NCBI RefSeq assembly: GCF_012927245.1
Contig: NZ_JABBGE010000009.1
Coordinates: forward strand, 1-64,000
Length of the DNA stretch: 64,000 bases
DNA from: Streptomyces sp. R302
Lineage (GTDB): Bacteria; Actinomycetota; Actinomycetes; Streptomycetales; Streptomycetaceae
Direction: 5' to 3'
The notes beneath the pieces were generated by a model that saw only the letters and a program-made list of their open reading frames with translations, was not told the origin of the DNA and searched no databases. The position numbers and the translations under genes are program-made. Positions 7,234 through 18,802 of this stretch are shown here, piece after piece. The stretch's first letter is position 1. Each line of letters begins with the position of its first letter.

Positions 7234-9024
7234 GTGGCTGACGTACCTGCTGATCTTGCCGCAGTGTGGCCACGCGTGCTCGATCAGCTGCTCGGAGAAG
7301 GACAGCAGGGCATCGAGCCCAAGGACAAACAGTGGATCGAGCGCTGCCAGCCGCTCGCCCTGGTCGCCGACACGGCGCTGCTCGCCGTCCCCAACGAATG
7401 GGGCAAGCGCGTCCTGGAGGGCCGCCTCGCCCCTCTGATCAGCGACACCCTCAGCCGCGAGTGCGGCCGCCCGATCCGGATCGCGATCACCGTCGACGAC
7501 TCCGTCGGCGAGCAGCCCCCGGCGCCCTCCCCCGGCCACGCCCCGCAGCAGCCGCACTACGGCGAGCGCCCGCAGCCGGAGCCGTACGAGAAGTACGACG
7601 GCTACGGGCACCGCGCGCTCCCCGACGACGGGCTGCCCACCGCGCGCCCGGCCTACCCGGACTACCAGCAGCCGCCGCGCCCCGAGCCGGGCGCCTGGCC
7701 GCGGTCCCAGGAGGACCTCTCCTGGCAGCAGCCGCGCCTCGGCGGTTTCCCCGAGCGCGCCCCGTACACCGGCCCGGCTTCCCCCGATCCGTCCGGCCGG
7801 CCGCGCTACGACGAGTCCTCCCGCGGCTACGAGCAGCCGCAGCGGCCCGAGCGCTCCGAGCTGCCCGAGCCGCCGGGGGCGGGACCGCGCCCCGGCCCGG
7901 GTCCCGGCGGCCAGGGCGTGGGCCCCGGCATCGGCCAGGGTTCGCTCGGCGGCACCGGCGCGGGTTCCGGCGCCGGCGGGCCCGGCGAGCCGCACGCGCG
8001 CCTGAACCCCAAGTACCTCTTCGACACCTTCGTCATCGGTTCCTCGAACCGCTTCGCGCACGCGGCCGCGGTCGCGGTGGCCGAGGCGCCGGCGAAGGCG
8101 TACAACCCCCTCTTCATCTACGGCGAGTCGGGGCTCGGCAAGACGCACCTGCTGCACGCCATCGGGCACTACGCGCGGAGCCTCTACCCGGGCACGCGCG
8201 TGCGGTACGTGAGCTCGGAGGAGTTCACCAACGAGTTCATCAACTCGATCCGCGACGGCAAGGGCGACGCCTTCCGCAAGCGCTACCGCGACGTGGACAT
8301 CCTCCTGGTCGACGACATCCAGTTCCTCGCGAGCAAGGAGTCGACGCAGGAGGAGTTCTTCCACACCTTCAACACGCTCCACAACGCGAACAAGCAGATC
8401 GTGCTCTCCTCCGACCGGCCGCCCAAGCAGCTGGTGACCCTGGAGGACCGGCTGCGGAACCGTTTCGAGTGGGGACTCACCACCGACGTGCAGCCGCCGG
8501 AGCTGGAGACGCGCATCGCGATCCTCCGCAAGAAGGCGGTGCAGGAGCAGCTGAACGCCCCGCCGGAGGTGCTGGAGTTCATCGCCTCCCGGATCTCGCG
8601 GAACATCCGTGAGCTGGAGGGCGCGCTGATCCGGGTGACGGCCTTCGCGAGCCTCAACCGGCAGCCGGTGGACCTGGGCCTCACCGAGATCGTCCTCAAG
8701 GACCTGATCCCGGGCGGCGAGGACTCCTCGCCGGAGATCACGGCGCCGGCCATCATGGCGGCCACGGCCGACTACTTCGGGCTGACCGTGGAGGACCTCT
8801 GCGGTTCCTCGCGCAGCCGGGTCCTGGTGACGGCCCGCCAGATCGCCATGTACCTGTGCCGGGAGCTCACCGACCTGTCGCTGCCGAAGATCGGCGCGCA
8901 GTTCGGCGGCCGGGACCACACGACCGTCATGCACGCGGACCGGAAGATCCGCGCCCTGATGGCGGAGCGGCGCTCCATCTACAACCAGGTCACCGAGCTG
9001 ACCAACCGCATCAAGAACGGCTGA
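7234..9024 (+). CDS. dnaA: Chromosomal replication initiator DnaA
   Basis: 596 residues from GTG 7234 (MADVPADLAAVWPRVLDQLL), with GAGAAAG upstream. Domain I is about 1-90. Domain II (about 95-255) is a long, Pro/Gly/Tyr-rich linker, the Streptomyces hallmark. Domain III (AAA+) has Walker A GESGLGKTH near residue 297 and Walker B LLVDDIQFL near 355. Domain IV ends with the DnaA signature FGGRDHTTVMHADRKI near 557, which reads DnaA boxes. DnaA-ATP opens oriC. Single gene, followed directly by oriC. Confidence 0.98.
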   Translation: MADVPADLAAVWPRVLDQLLGEGQQGIEPKDKQWIERCQPLALVADTALLAVPNEWGKRVLEGRLAPLISDTLSRECGRPIRIAITVDDSVGEQPPAPSPGHAPQQPHYGERPQPEPYEKYDGYGHRALPDDGLPTARPAYPDYQQPPRPEPGAWPRSQEDLSWQQPRLGGFPERAPYTGPASPDPSGRPRYDESSRGYEQPQRPERSELPEPPGAGPRPGPGPGGQGVGPGIGQGSLGGTGAGSGAGGPGEPHARLNPKYLFDTFVIGSSNRFAHAAAVAVAEAPAKAYNPLFIYGESGLGKTHLLHAIGHYARSLYPGTRVRYVSSEEFTNEFINSIRDGKGDAFRKRYRDVDILLVDDIQFLASKESTQEEFFHTFNTLHNANKQIVLSSDRPPKQLVTLEDRLRNRFEWGLTTDVQPPELETRIAILRKKAVQEQLNAPPEVLEFIASRISRNIRELEGALIRVTAFASLNRQPVDLGLTEIVLKDLIPGGEDSSPEITAPAIMAATADYFGLTVEDLCGSSRSRVLVTARQIAMYLCRELTDLSLPKIGAQFGGRDHTTVMHADRKIRALMAERRSIYNQVTELTNRIKNG

Positions 9025-9217
9025 GCCGCCGACGTACGAGCTCCGCAGGGGCGTCGTACGGGCTCCGCACGGCCTCCGCACGGCCTCCGAAGGGCGCTCC
9101 GGGACACCTCCCGGGGCGCCCTTCGGCGTGGTGGAGGGGTTCTGCGGTGGCGAGCGGACGCCATGACGGCGCGCTGACCCGGATGGCCCTGTTCGATTAC
9201 TCCGTTCCGGTGGCGGG

Positions 9218-9780
9218 TTCTCCACAGATTGGGGGATGATCTCCCGTCCACAGGGTGGGGACTGTCGAGTTATCCGGATTGTGTCCACAGGCCGAGCGGG
9301 TGACAGTCCATCACTCCAGCTCAGAGGGGTGTGGATTTGTTGGCAACCGATCTCCACAGCCTGTGGATGAATCTTTCGTCCACAGGGGCTCCGGAGAGTT
9401 GTCCACTGGCTACCCACAGGGAGAGGCCGGTTGCCCACAGCTTCTCCACACCGCTGTCCACTGTTCGGCAACACAACACCCCCTCTCACCGGCTGGAGTG
9501 AAAGGCGTCACACCAAGGGAGACGTTTGGGCTGTGGGGAACCTGGGGAAAGCTGGGGACAGCACTGGGGAGAACTCCCCCTTGCCTGTGCATGGGGTGTG
9601 CAGAACTTTCCGGTGTCCACAGAGAACCGTGGTTTTCCACTGGTTCCACCCACAGGGGCAGTGGACAAAAAACAGGGTCTGACCTGCGCGGACGACGTTA
9701 TCCACGGTTTCCACAGGCCCTACTACTACTGCCACTCATAGTTAGCCCGGGAATCGCTTTGAAGCGGGGGCTGTGCACAA
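9218..9780. other. oriC: Chromosomal origin oriC (DnaA box cluster)
   Basis: The 883-bp dnaA-dnaN gap has no gene and holds about twenty DnaA-box-like nonamers (consensus TTGTCCACA). Those I place, within 2 mismatches: 9218, 9244, 9281, 9350, 9376, 9399, 9410, 9431, 9442, 9454, 9613, 9633, 9698, 9707 on plus; 9330, 9362, 9660, 9772 on minus; plus a weak TTATCCGGA at 9270. Two groups (9218-9462 and 9613-9780) flank a box-poor spacer with CTGGGGA repeats (9530-9580), matching the two-cluster Streptomyces oriC. Few boxes are perfect, typical of this high-GC origin. Confidence 0.93.
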
Positions 9781-9907
9781 CTCGGCGCCGGAGCCCCGAC
9801 CCGCTCTCGTCCCGACTTGACCCCGAGCCGCACCGAGTGTCGGCGGCGTACGTCAGACTGGATGCCGCAGTCGACGAAGAGCCAGCAACAAGCAGGAGGC
9901 GGTTCCG

Positions 9908-11038
9908 GTGAAGATCCGGGTGGAGCGCGATGTACTCGCGGAGGCGGTGGCGTGGGTGGCCCGCAGCCTTCCGGCCCGTCCGCCGGCTCCCGTACTCGCG
10001 GGCCTTCTGCTGAAGGCCGAGGACGGCGCGCTGAGCTTCTCGAGCTTCGACTACGAGGTCTCCGCCCGCGTCTCCGTCGAGGCCGAGGTCGAGGAGGACG
10101 GCACCGTCCTCGTCTCCGGCCGCCTCCTCGCCGACATCTGCCGCGCCCTCCCCAACCGCCCGGTGGAGATCTCCACCGACGGTGTCCGGGCGACCGTGGT
10201 CTGCGGCTCCTCCCGCTTCACCCTCCACACCCTCCCCGTGGAGGAGTACCCGGCGCTGCCGGAGATGCCCACCGCGACCGGCACCGTCCCCGGCGAGGTC
10301 TTCGCCGCCGCCGCCGCGCAGGTGGCCATCGCCGCCGGCCGTGACGACACGCTGCCCGTCCTCACCGGTGTGCGCATCGAGATCGAGGGCGACACCGTCA
10401 CCCTGGCCTCCACCGACCGCTACCGCTTCGCGGTCCGCGAGTTCCTGTGGAAGCCGGAGTCCCCGGACGCCTCCGCCGTCGCCCTGGTGCCCGCGAAGAC
10501 CCTCCTGGACACCGCCAAGGCGCTCACCAGTGGCGACACCGTCACCCTGGCGCTCTCCGGCTCCGGCCAGGGCGAGGGCCTGATCGGCTTCGAGGGCGCG
10601 GGCCGCCGCACCACCACCCGCCTCCTGGAGGGCGACCTCCCGAAGTACCGCACGCTCTTCCCCACCGAGTTCAACTCGGTCGCGGTGATCGAGACCGCCC
10701 CCTTCGTGGAGGCCGTCAAGCGCGTGGCCCTGGTCGCCGAGCGCAACACCCCGGTCCGCCTCAGCTTCGAGCAGGGCGTCCTCATCCTGGAGGCCGGCTC
10801 CAGCGACGACGCACAGGCTGTGGAGCGGGTCGACGCGCAGCTCGACGGCGACGACATCTCGATCGCCTTCAACCCGACCTTCCTGCTGGACGGCCTGAGC
10901 GCGATCGACTCCCCCGTCGCCCAGCTCTCCTTCACGACCTCCACCAAGCCGGCGCTGCTCAGCGGCCGCCCGGCCGTGGACGCGGAGGCGGACGAGGCCT
11001 ACAAGTACCTGATCATGCCCGTGCGGCTGAGCGGCTGA
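9908..11038 (+). CDS. dnaN: DNA polymerase III sliding clamp (beta subunit)
   Basis: 376 residues, GTG start at 9908 (MKIRVERDVLAEAVAWVARSLP) with CAGGAGGCGG upstream. Three topologically similar domains of about 120 residues are seen; the C-terminus YKYLIMPVRLSG carries the conserved PM(R) end that shapes the partner pocket. It tethers polymerase III to DNA. First gene to the right of oriC; a 14-bp direct repeat (11027, 11060) spans its stop. Confidence 0.97.
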   Translation: MKIRVERDVLAEAVAWVARSLPARPPAPVLAGLLLKAEDGALSFSSFDYEVSARVSVEAEVEEDGTVLVSGRLLADICRALPNRPVEISTDGVRATVVCGSSRFTLHTLPVEEYPALPEMPTATGTVPGEVFAAAAAQVAIAAGRDDTLPVLTGVRIEIEGDTVTLASTDRYRFAVREFLWKPESPDASAVALVPAKTLLDTAKALTSGDTVTLALSGSGQGEGLIGFEGAGRRTTTRLLEGDLPKYRTLFPTEFNSVAVIETAPFVEAVKRVALVAERNTPVRLSFEQGVLILEAGSSDDAQAVERVDAQLDGDDISIAFNPTFLLDGLSAIDSPVAQLSFTTSTKPALLSGRPAVDAEADEAYKYLIMPVRLSG

Positions 11039-11150
11039 CCTGCGTTCCGAGGGGTTCGACTGAGCGGCTGACCCCACAGGTGTGCGGCCGGGTCCGGGCG
11101 TAGGCTCGGACCCGGGTAGCAACCGCACACGACGCTTAAGGAACACTCTG

Positions 11151-12026
11151 ATGGAGCTCGGTCTCGTCGGTCTCGGCAAGATGGGCGGCAACATGCGCGA
11201 GCGCATCCGCCGCGCAGGCCACACCGTCATCGGATACGACCGCAACCCGGACCTCGCCGATGTCCACAGTCTCGAAGAGCTTGTGAACAAGCTCAAGGGT
11301 CCGCGCGTCGTCTGGGTCATGGTGCCCGCCGGTGCGGCCACCCAGTCCACCGTCGACGAGCTGGCGGAGCTGCTCTCCCCGGGCGACATCGTGGTGGACG
11401 GCGGGAACTCCCGCTGGACCGACGACGAGAAGCACGCCGAGGAGCTCGCCGCCAAGGGCATCGGCTTCGTCGACTGCGGCGTCTCCGGCGGTGTGTGGGG
11501 CCTGGAGAACGGCTACGCCCTGATGTACGGCGGCTCCGACGAGGACGTCGCCAAGGTCCAGCCGATCTTCGACGCGCTCAAGCCCGCGGGCGAGTACGGC
11601 TCCGTGCACGCCGGCAAGGTCGGCGCCGGCCACTTCGCGAAGATGGTCCACAACGGCATCGAGTACGCCATGATGCAGGCCTACGCCGAGGGCTGGGAGC
11701 TCCTGGAGAAGGTCGACTCGGTGGAGAACGTCCGCGAGATCTTCCGCTCCTGGCAGGAGGGCACGGTCATCCGTTCCTGGCTGCTCGACCTCGCGGTCAA
11801 CGCCCTCGACGAGGACGAGCACCTGGACCAGTTGCGCGGCTACGCGTCGGACTCCGGCGAGGGCCGGTGGACCGTCGAGGCCGCCATCGACAACGCCGTA
11901 CCGCTGCCGGCGATCACCGCGTCGCTGTTCGCACGGTTCGCGTCCCGCCAGGACGACTCGCCGCAGATGAAGATGATCGCCGCGCTGCGCAACCAGTTCG
12001 GCGGCCACGCGGTCGAGAAGAAGTAG
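11151..12026 (+). CDS. gnd: 6-phosphogluconate dehydrogenase (decarboxylating), short type
   Basis: 291 residues from ATG 11151; the frame is open upstream but the Rossmann start MELGLVGLGKMGGNM fixes the N-terminus. GLGKMG binds the nucleotide; DGGNSRWTDD and GVSGGVWGLENGYALMYGG are 6PGDH signatures; KMVHNGIEYAMMQ holds the catalytic Lys and the HNGIEY motif. The short form (about 300 residues, often NAD-linked) lacks the long C-terminal domain of the 470-residue enzyme. It converts 6-phosphogluconate to ribulose 5-phosphate and CO2. Its place between dnaN and recF is typical of Streptomyces. Confidence 0.93.
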   Translation: MELGLVGLGKMGGNMRERIRRAGHTVIGYDRNPDLADVHSLEELVNKLKGPRVVWVMVPAGAATQSTVDELAELLSPGDIVVDGGNSRWTDDEKHAEELAAKGIGFVDCGVSGGVWGLENGYALMYGGSDEDVAKVQPIFDALKPAGEYGSVHAGKVGAGHFAKMVHNGIEYAMMQAYAEGWELLEKVDSVENVREIFRSWQEGTVIRSWLLDLAVNALDEDEHLDQLRGYASDSGEGRWTVEAAIDNAVPLPAITASLFARFASRQDDSPQMKMIAALRNQFGGHAVEKK

Positions 12027-12037
12027 CAATCCACAGG

Positions 12038-12059
12038 CTGTGCACCACCCGGTGCACAG
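12038..12059. promoter_or_regulatory. Hairpin in gnd-recF gap
   Basis: Perfect 9-bp inverted repeat CTGTGCACC / GGTGCACAG with a 4-bp spacer in the 59-bp gap before recF, preceded by ATCCACAG, which resembles part of a DnaA box. Could be an attenuator or a protein site; function unknown. Confidence 0.4.
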
Positions 12060-12085
12060 CGACCGGGGGAAGGCCGGCGCCCACC

Positions 12086-13207
12086 ATGCACGTCACGCAT
12101 CTCTCGCTGGCCGACTTCCGCTCGTACGCCCGGGCCGAGGTACCCCTCGACCCGGGCGTCACCGCGTTCGTGGGCGCCAACGGCCAGGGCAAGACCAACC
12201 TCGTCGAGGCCGTCGGCTATCTCGCCACCCTCGGCAGCCACCGCGTCGCCTCCGACGCCCCGCTGGTGCGGATGGGCGCCGAGCGGGCCGTCATCCGGGC
12301 CGCCGTCACCCAGGGCGAGCGCTCCCAGCTGGTCGAGCTGGAGCTCAACCCCGGCCGTGCCAACCGCGCCCGCATCAACAGGTCCTCGCAGGTCAGACCC
12401 CGTGACGTGCTCGGCATCGTGCGGACCGTGCTCTTCGCGCCCGAGGACCTGTCGCTGATCAAGGGCGACCCCGGGGAGCGCCGGCGCTTCCTCGACGAGC
12501 TGATCACGGCGCGCGCGCCGCGCATGGCGGGCGTGCGCTCCGACTACGAGCGCGTGCTCAAGCAGCGGAACACCCTGCTGAAGTCCGCCGCCATGGCCCG
12601 TCGGCACGGCGGCCGGGGCATGGACCTCTCCACGCTCGACGTCTGGGACCAGCACCTGGCCCGGGCCGGCGCCGAGCTGCTCGCCCAGCGGCTCGACCTC
12701 GTCCACACCCTCCAGCCGCTCGCGGACAAGGCGTACGAACAGCTCGCGCCCGGCGGCGGACCGATTCTGCTGGAGTACCGGCCCTCCGCGCCCGGCACCG
12801 GACAGACCCGCGAAGAGCTGTACGAGCAGCTGATCGCCGCCCTCGCCGAGGCCCGCAAGCAGGAGATCGAGCGCGGGGTCACCCTCGTCGGCCCGCACCG
12901 CGACGAGCTGCTGCTGCGCCTCGGCGACCTGCCCGCCAAGGGGTACGCGAGCCATGGCGAGTCCTGGTCGTACGCGCTGGCGCTCCGCCTCGCCTCGTAC
13001 GACCTGCTGTGCTCCGAGGGCAACGAGCCCGTCCTGGTCCTCGACGACGTCTTCGCCGAGCTGGACGCGCGCCGGCGGGAACGGCTCGCGGAGCTGGTGG
13101 CCGACGGCGAGCAGGTCCTGGTGACGGCGGCGGTCGACGACGACGTGCCGGACGTCCTCAAGGGGACGCGGTACGCGGTGACCGGAGGGACGGTGGAGCG
13201 GGTATGA
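12086..13207 (+). CDS. recF: DNA replication and repair protein RecF
   Basis: 373 residues from ATG 12086 (MHVTHLSLADFRSYARAEV). Walker A GANGQGKTN at about 30-38; the ABC-type signature and Walker B LVLDDVFAELD are near the C-terminus. RecF helps load RecA at stalled forks and gaps with RecO/RecR. The stop overlaps the next gene as ATGA. Confidence 0.97.
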   Translation: MHVTHLSLADFRSYARAEVPLDPGVTAFVGANGQGKTNLVEAVGYLATLGSHRVASDAPLVRMGAERAVIRAAVTQGERSQLVELELNPGRANRARINRSSQVRPRDVLGIVRTVLFAPEDLSLIKGDPGERRRFLDELITARAPRMAGVRSDYERVLKQRNTLLKSAAMARRHGGRGMDLSTLDVWDQHLARAGAELLAQRLDLVHTLQPLADKAYEQLAPGGGPILLEYRPSAPGTGQTREELYEQLIAALAEARKQEIERGVTLVGPHRDELLLRLGDLPAKGYASHGESWSYALALRLASYDLLCSEGNEPVLVLDDVFAELDARRRERLAELVADGEQVLVTAAVDDDVPDVLKGTRYAVTGGTVERV

Positions 13208-13761
13208 GCGACGCCGGCGAAACTTCCCCACAGTCTGTGGACAAGTCTGCGGCTCCCGAACCCTCGGGCGTGGACCTCGCCCGGGTCGCGCTGCGGGCCG
13301 CGAAGGAGGCGGCACGCGCGCGTGGGGCGGCCGCGCAGCAGAAGAAGCAGGCCAGGCGCGGGGGCGGGCTGCGCTCCGGCGCGCGTGCCGACGGGCGCGA
13401 CCCGATGGCGCTCGGCGCCGCGATCAACCGGCTGCTCGCCGAGCGCGGCTGGGAGACGCCGGCGGCCGTGGGCGGCGTGATGGGGCGGTGGCCGCAGATC
13501 GTCGGGGAGGACCTCGCGAAGCACTGCGTACCGGTGAAGTACGAGGAGGAGCCGGACGCGCGGGTGCTGACCGTGCAGTGCGACTCCACCGCGTGGGCTA
13601 CGCAGTTGCGGTTGCTGGCGCCGACGCTGGTCGCCCGGCTCAACGAGGACCTGGGGCACGGGACGGTGCGGCTGATCAAGGTGCTGGGGCCTGGCGGGCA
13701 GCGGCGGTACGGGCCTCTCAAGGCGCCCGGTTCCGTGGGGCCCGGGGATACGTACGGCTGA
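13204..13761 (+). CDS. dciA: DciA-like protein (DUF721)
   Basis: 185 residues from ATG 13204, overlapping the recF stop by 4 bp. The first 60 residues are low complexity and Lys/Arg-rich (AAQQKKQARRGGG). The DUF721 domain is at about 65-155 (INRLLAERGWETPAAVGGVMGRWPQIVG, then LTVQCDSTAWATQLRLL). DciA is the replicative-helicase loader in most bacteria that lack DnaC/DnaI, so its place beside dnaA, dnaN and recF makes sense. A perfect DnaA box lies in its codons 12-13. Confidence 0.88.
   Translation: MSDAGETSPQSVDKSAAPEPSGVDLARVALRAAKEAARARGAAAQQKKQARRGGGLRSGARADGRDPMALGAAINRLLAERGWETPAAVGGVMGRWPQIVGEDLAKHCVPVKYEEEPDARVLTVQCDSTAWATQLRLLAPTLVARLNEDLGHGTVRLIKVLGPGGQRRYGPLKAPGSVGPGDTYG
13236..13244 (-). 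other. Perfect DnaA box inside dciA
   Basis: TGTGGACAA, reverse complement of TTGTCCACA, falls in the low-complexity N-terminal coding region of dciA (Ser-Val-Asp-Lys). It lies about 3.5 kb past oriC. Confidence 0.6.
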
Positions 13762-13826
13762 CGCCAGGGCGAGGTGCGGGGCACGAGGGGCGCGGGACCA
13801 AGCAGTCGGGCGTCGTCGCGCGGGGC

Positions 13827-13895
13827 GTTGTGCCCACCCTCCCCCAGACTTCGTCCGGGGGGACCCCCAGCCCTTGCGGAACGCCTGCCCACAAC
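13827..13895. repeat. Small MITE-like palindromic repeat
   Basis: Ends GTTGTGCCCA (13827) and TGCCCACAAC (13886) are inverted repeats with 8 of 10 matching. Inside, CCCCCAGAC / GTCCGGGGG forms a hairpin. The motif looks like small intergenic repeats common in Streptomyces; copy number could not be checked. It occupies part of the 377-bp dciA-gyrB gap, which otherwise shows no gene. Confidence 0.5.
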
Positions 13896-14036
13896 GAGCT
13901 ACGACTCGAAGCGCTAGGTGGCCGTCAGAGGGCTCTGGAGACCCTGTCCGGATATGGGGAGTCGTCTCGGGGGCGCGGAGGGCGGCACATGCGCATTCAG
14001 GTACCGGCAAACCCCCATGAGTGTCGGCGGTACCGG

Positions 14037-14042
14037 TAGACT
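14037..14042 (+). promoter_or_regulatory. Probable gyrB promoter -10 element
   Basis: TAGACT matches the Streptomyces -10 consensus (TAGRRT) and lies 97 bp before the gyrB start. No good -35 hexamer is seen at 17-19 bp, as in some supercoiling-sensitive gyrase promoters. Confidence 0.45.
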
Positions 14043-14138
14043 GGGAGACAATCCCGCCACACTGCGGAACTGTCGAACGACGCAGCCGGCTCCCCTATGC
14101 CCGGAGCATGGCCTGTGCTGTGCCAGAAAGGGCGCTTC

Positions 14139-16145
14139 GTGGCCGATTCCGGCAACCCCAACGAGAACACTCAGTACACCGCCAGCAACATCCAGGTCCT
14201 CGAAGGCCTGGATGCGGTGCGCAAGCGCCCCGGCATGTACATCGGCTCGACCGGAGAGCGCGGCCTGCACCACATGGTGCAGGAGGTCGTCGACAACTCG
14301 GTCGACGAAGCGCTGGCCGGTCACGCGGACACCATCGACGTGACGATCCTGGCCGACGGCGGCGTCCGCGTCGTCGACAACGGCCGAGGCATCCCCGTCG
14401 GCATCGTCGCGTCCGAGGGCAAGCCGGCCGTCGAGGTCGTGCTGACGGTCCTCCACGCGGGCGGAAAGTTCGGCGGCGGCGGCTACGCCGTCTCCGGCGG
14501 TCTGCACGGTGTCGGCGTCTCCGTCGTGAACGCCCTGTCCACGAAGGTCTCCGTCGAGATCAAGACCGACGGGCACCGCTGGACGCAGGACTACAAGATG
14601 GGTGCTCCCACCGCGCCCCTGGCTCAGCACGAGGAGACCGACGAGACCGGCACCTCGGTCACGTTCTGGTCCGACCCGGACATCTTCGAGACGGTCGAGT
14701 ACTCCTTCGAGACGCTCTCCCGCCGCTTCCAGGAGATGGCCTTCCTCAACAAGGGCCTCACGATCACGCTCACCGACGAGCGCGAGTCCGCCAAGGCCAC
14801 GGTCGGCGCCGACGACCCGGACGCCGAGGCCGCCGCCGAGCCGGCCGCGCGCACGGTGACGTACCACTACGAGGGCGGCATCGTCGACTTCGTGAAGTAC
14901 CTCAACTCGCGCAAGGGCGAGCTGATCAACCCGACGATCATCGACATCGAGGCCGAGGACAAGGAGCGCCTGCTCTCCGCCGAGATCGCGATGCAGTGGA
15001 ACTCGTCGTACAGCGAGGGCGTGTACTCCTTCGCGAACACGATCCACACCCACGAGGGCGGTACCCACGAGGAGGGCTTCCGCGCCGCGCTAACGACGCT
15101 CGTCAACAAGTACGCGCGCGAGAAGAAGCTGCTCCGCGAGAAGGACGAGAACCTCACCGGCGACGACATCCGCGAGGGTCTCACCGCGATCATCTCAATC
15201 AAGATCGGCGAGCCGCAGTTCGAGGGCCAGACCAAGACGAAGCTCGGCAACACCGAGGCGAAGACCTTCGTCCAGAAGGTCGTCCACGAGCACCTGACGG
15301 ACTGGTTCGACCGGAACCCGAACGAGGCCGCGGACATCGTCCGCAAGGGCATCACCGCCGCCACCGCGCGCGTGGCCGCCCGCAAGGCCCGTGACCTCAC
15401 CCGCCGCAAGGGTCTCCTGGAGTCGGCCTCCCTCCCGGGCAAGCTCTCCGACTGCCAGTCGAACGACCCCACCAAGTGCGAGATCTTCATCGTCGAGGGT
15501 GACTCCGCCGGCGGCTCCGCCAAGTCCGGCCGGAACCCGATGTACCAGGCGATCCTGCCGATCCGCGGCAAGATCCTGAACGTCGAGAAGGCCCGCGTCG
15601 ACAAGATCCTCCAGAACACCGAGGTCCAGGCGCTGATCTCCGCCTTCGGCACCGGTGTGCACGAGGACTTCGACATCGAGAAGCTCCGCTATCACAAGAT
15701 CATCCTGATGGCGGACGCCGACGTCGACGGCCAGCACATCAACACCCTGCTCCTCACCTTCCTCTTCCGTTTCATGCGGCCGCTGATCGAGCACGGGCAC
15801 GTGTACCTCTCCCGCCCGCCGCTCTACAAGATCAAGTGGGGCCGGGAGGACTTCGAGTACGCCTACTCCGACCGCGAGCGCGACGCCCTGGTCGAGCTGG
15901 GCAAGCAGAACGGCAAGCGGATCAGGGACGACTCGATCCAGCGCTTCAAGGGTCTCGGCGAGATGAACGCCGAGGAGCTGCGCGTCACCACCATGGACGT
16001 CGAGCACCGCGTCCTCGGCCAGGTCACCCTGGACGACGCCGCGCAGGCCGACGACCTGTTCTCGGTGCTGATGGGCGAGGACGTCGAGGCGCGGCGCTCC
16101 TTCATCCAGCGCAACGCCAAGGACGTTCGCTTCCTCGACATCTGA
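14139..16145 (+). CDS. gyrB: DNA gyrase subunit B
   Basis: 668 residues from GTG 14139 (MADSGNPNENTQYTASNIQV), with GAAAGGG upstream; the frame is open 14 codons further but without family similarity. GHKL ATPase motifs: EVVDNSVDEALAG, NGRGIPVG and GGLHGVGVSVVNALS. TOPRIM motifs: EGDSAGGSAKSGR and DADVDGQH. The C-terminus QRNAKDVRFLDI is the standard end. With GyrA it introduces negative supercoils. Full length for an actinobacterial GyrB; gyrA follows after 41 bp. Confidence 0.98.
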   Translation: MADSGNPNENTQYTASNIQVLEGLDAVRKRPGMYIGSTGERGLHHMVQEVVDNSVDEALAGHADTIDVTILADGGVRVVDNGRGIPVGIVASEGKPAVEVVLTVLHAGGKFGGGGYAVSGGLHGVGVSVVNALSTKVSVEIKTDGHRWTQDYKMGAPTAPLAQHEETDETGTSVTFWSDPDIFETVEYSFETLSRRFQEMAFLNKGLTITLTDERESAKATVGADDPDAEAAAEPAARTVTYHYEGGIVDFVKYLNSRKGELINPTIIDIEAEDKERLLSAEIAMQWNSSYSEGVYSFANTIHTHEGGTHEEGFRAALTTLVNKYAREKKLLREKDENLTGDDIREGLTAIISIKIGEPQFEGQTKTKLGNTEAKTFVQKVVHEHLTDWFDRNPNEAADIVRKGITAATARVAARKARDLTRRKGLLESASLPGKLSDCQSNDPTKCEIFIVEGDSAGGSAKSGRNPMYQAILPIRGKILNVEKARVDKILQNTEVQALISAFGTGVHEDFDIEKLRYHKIILMADADVDGQHINTLLLTFLFRFMRPLIEHGHVYLSRPPLYKIKWGREDFEYAYSDRERDALVELGKQNGKRIRDDSIQRFKGLGEMNAEELRVTTMDVEHRVLGQVTLDDAAQADDLFSVLMGEDVEARRSFIQRNAKDVRFLDI

Positions 16146-16186
16146 GTCGGTCTCAGCTGACCGTACGAAAGGACTGACGACCAGCA

Positions 16187-18799
<2,613 letters not shown>

Positions 18800-18802
18800 A
18801 GC

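Noticed and set aside
7183..9489. 768-codon minus-strand frame over dnaA and oriC
   Set aside because: Antisense shadow of dnaA; the oriC part is non-coding with DnaA boxes.
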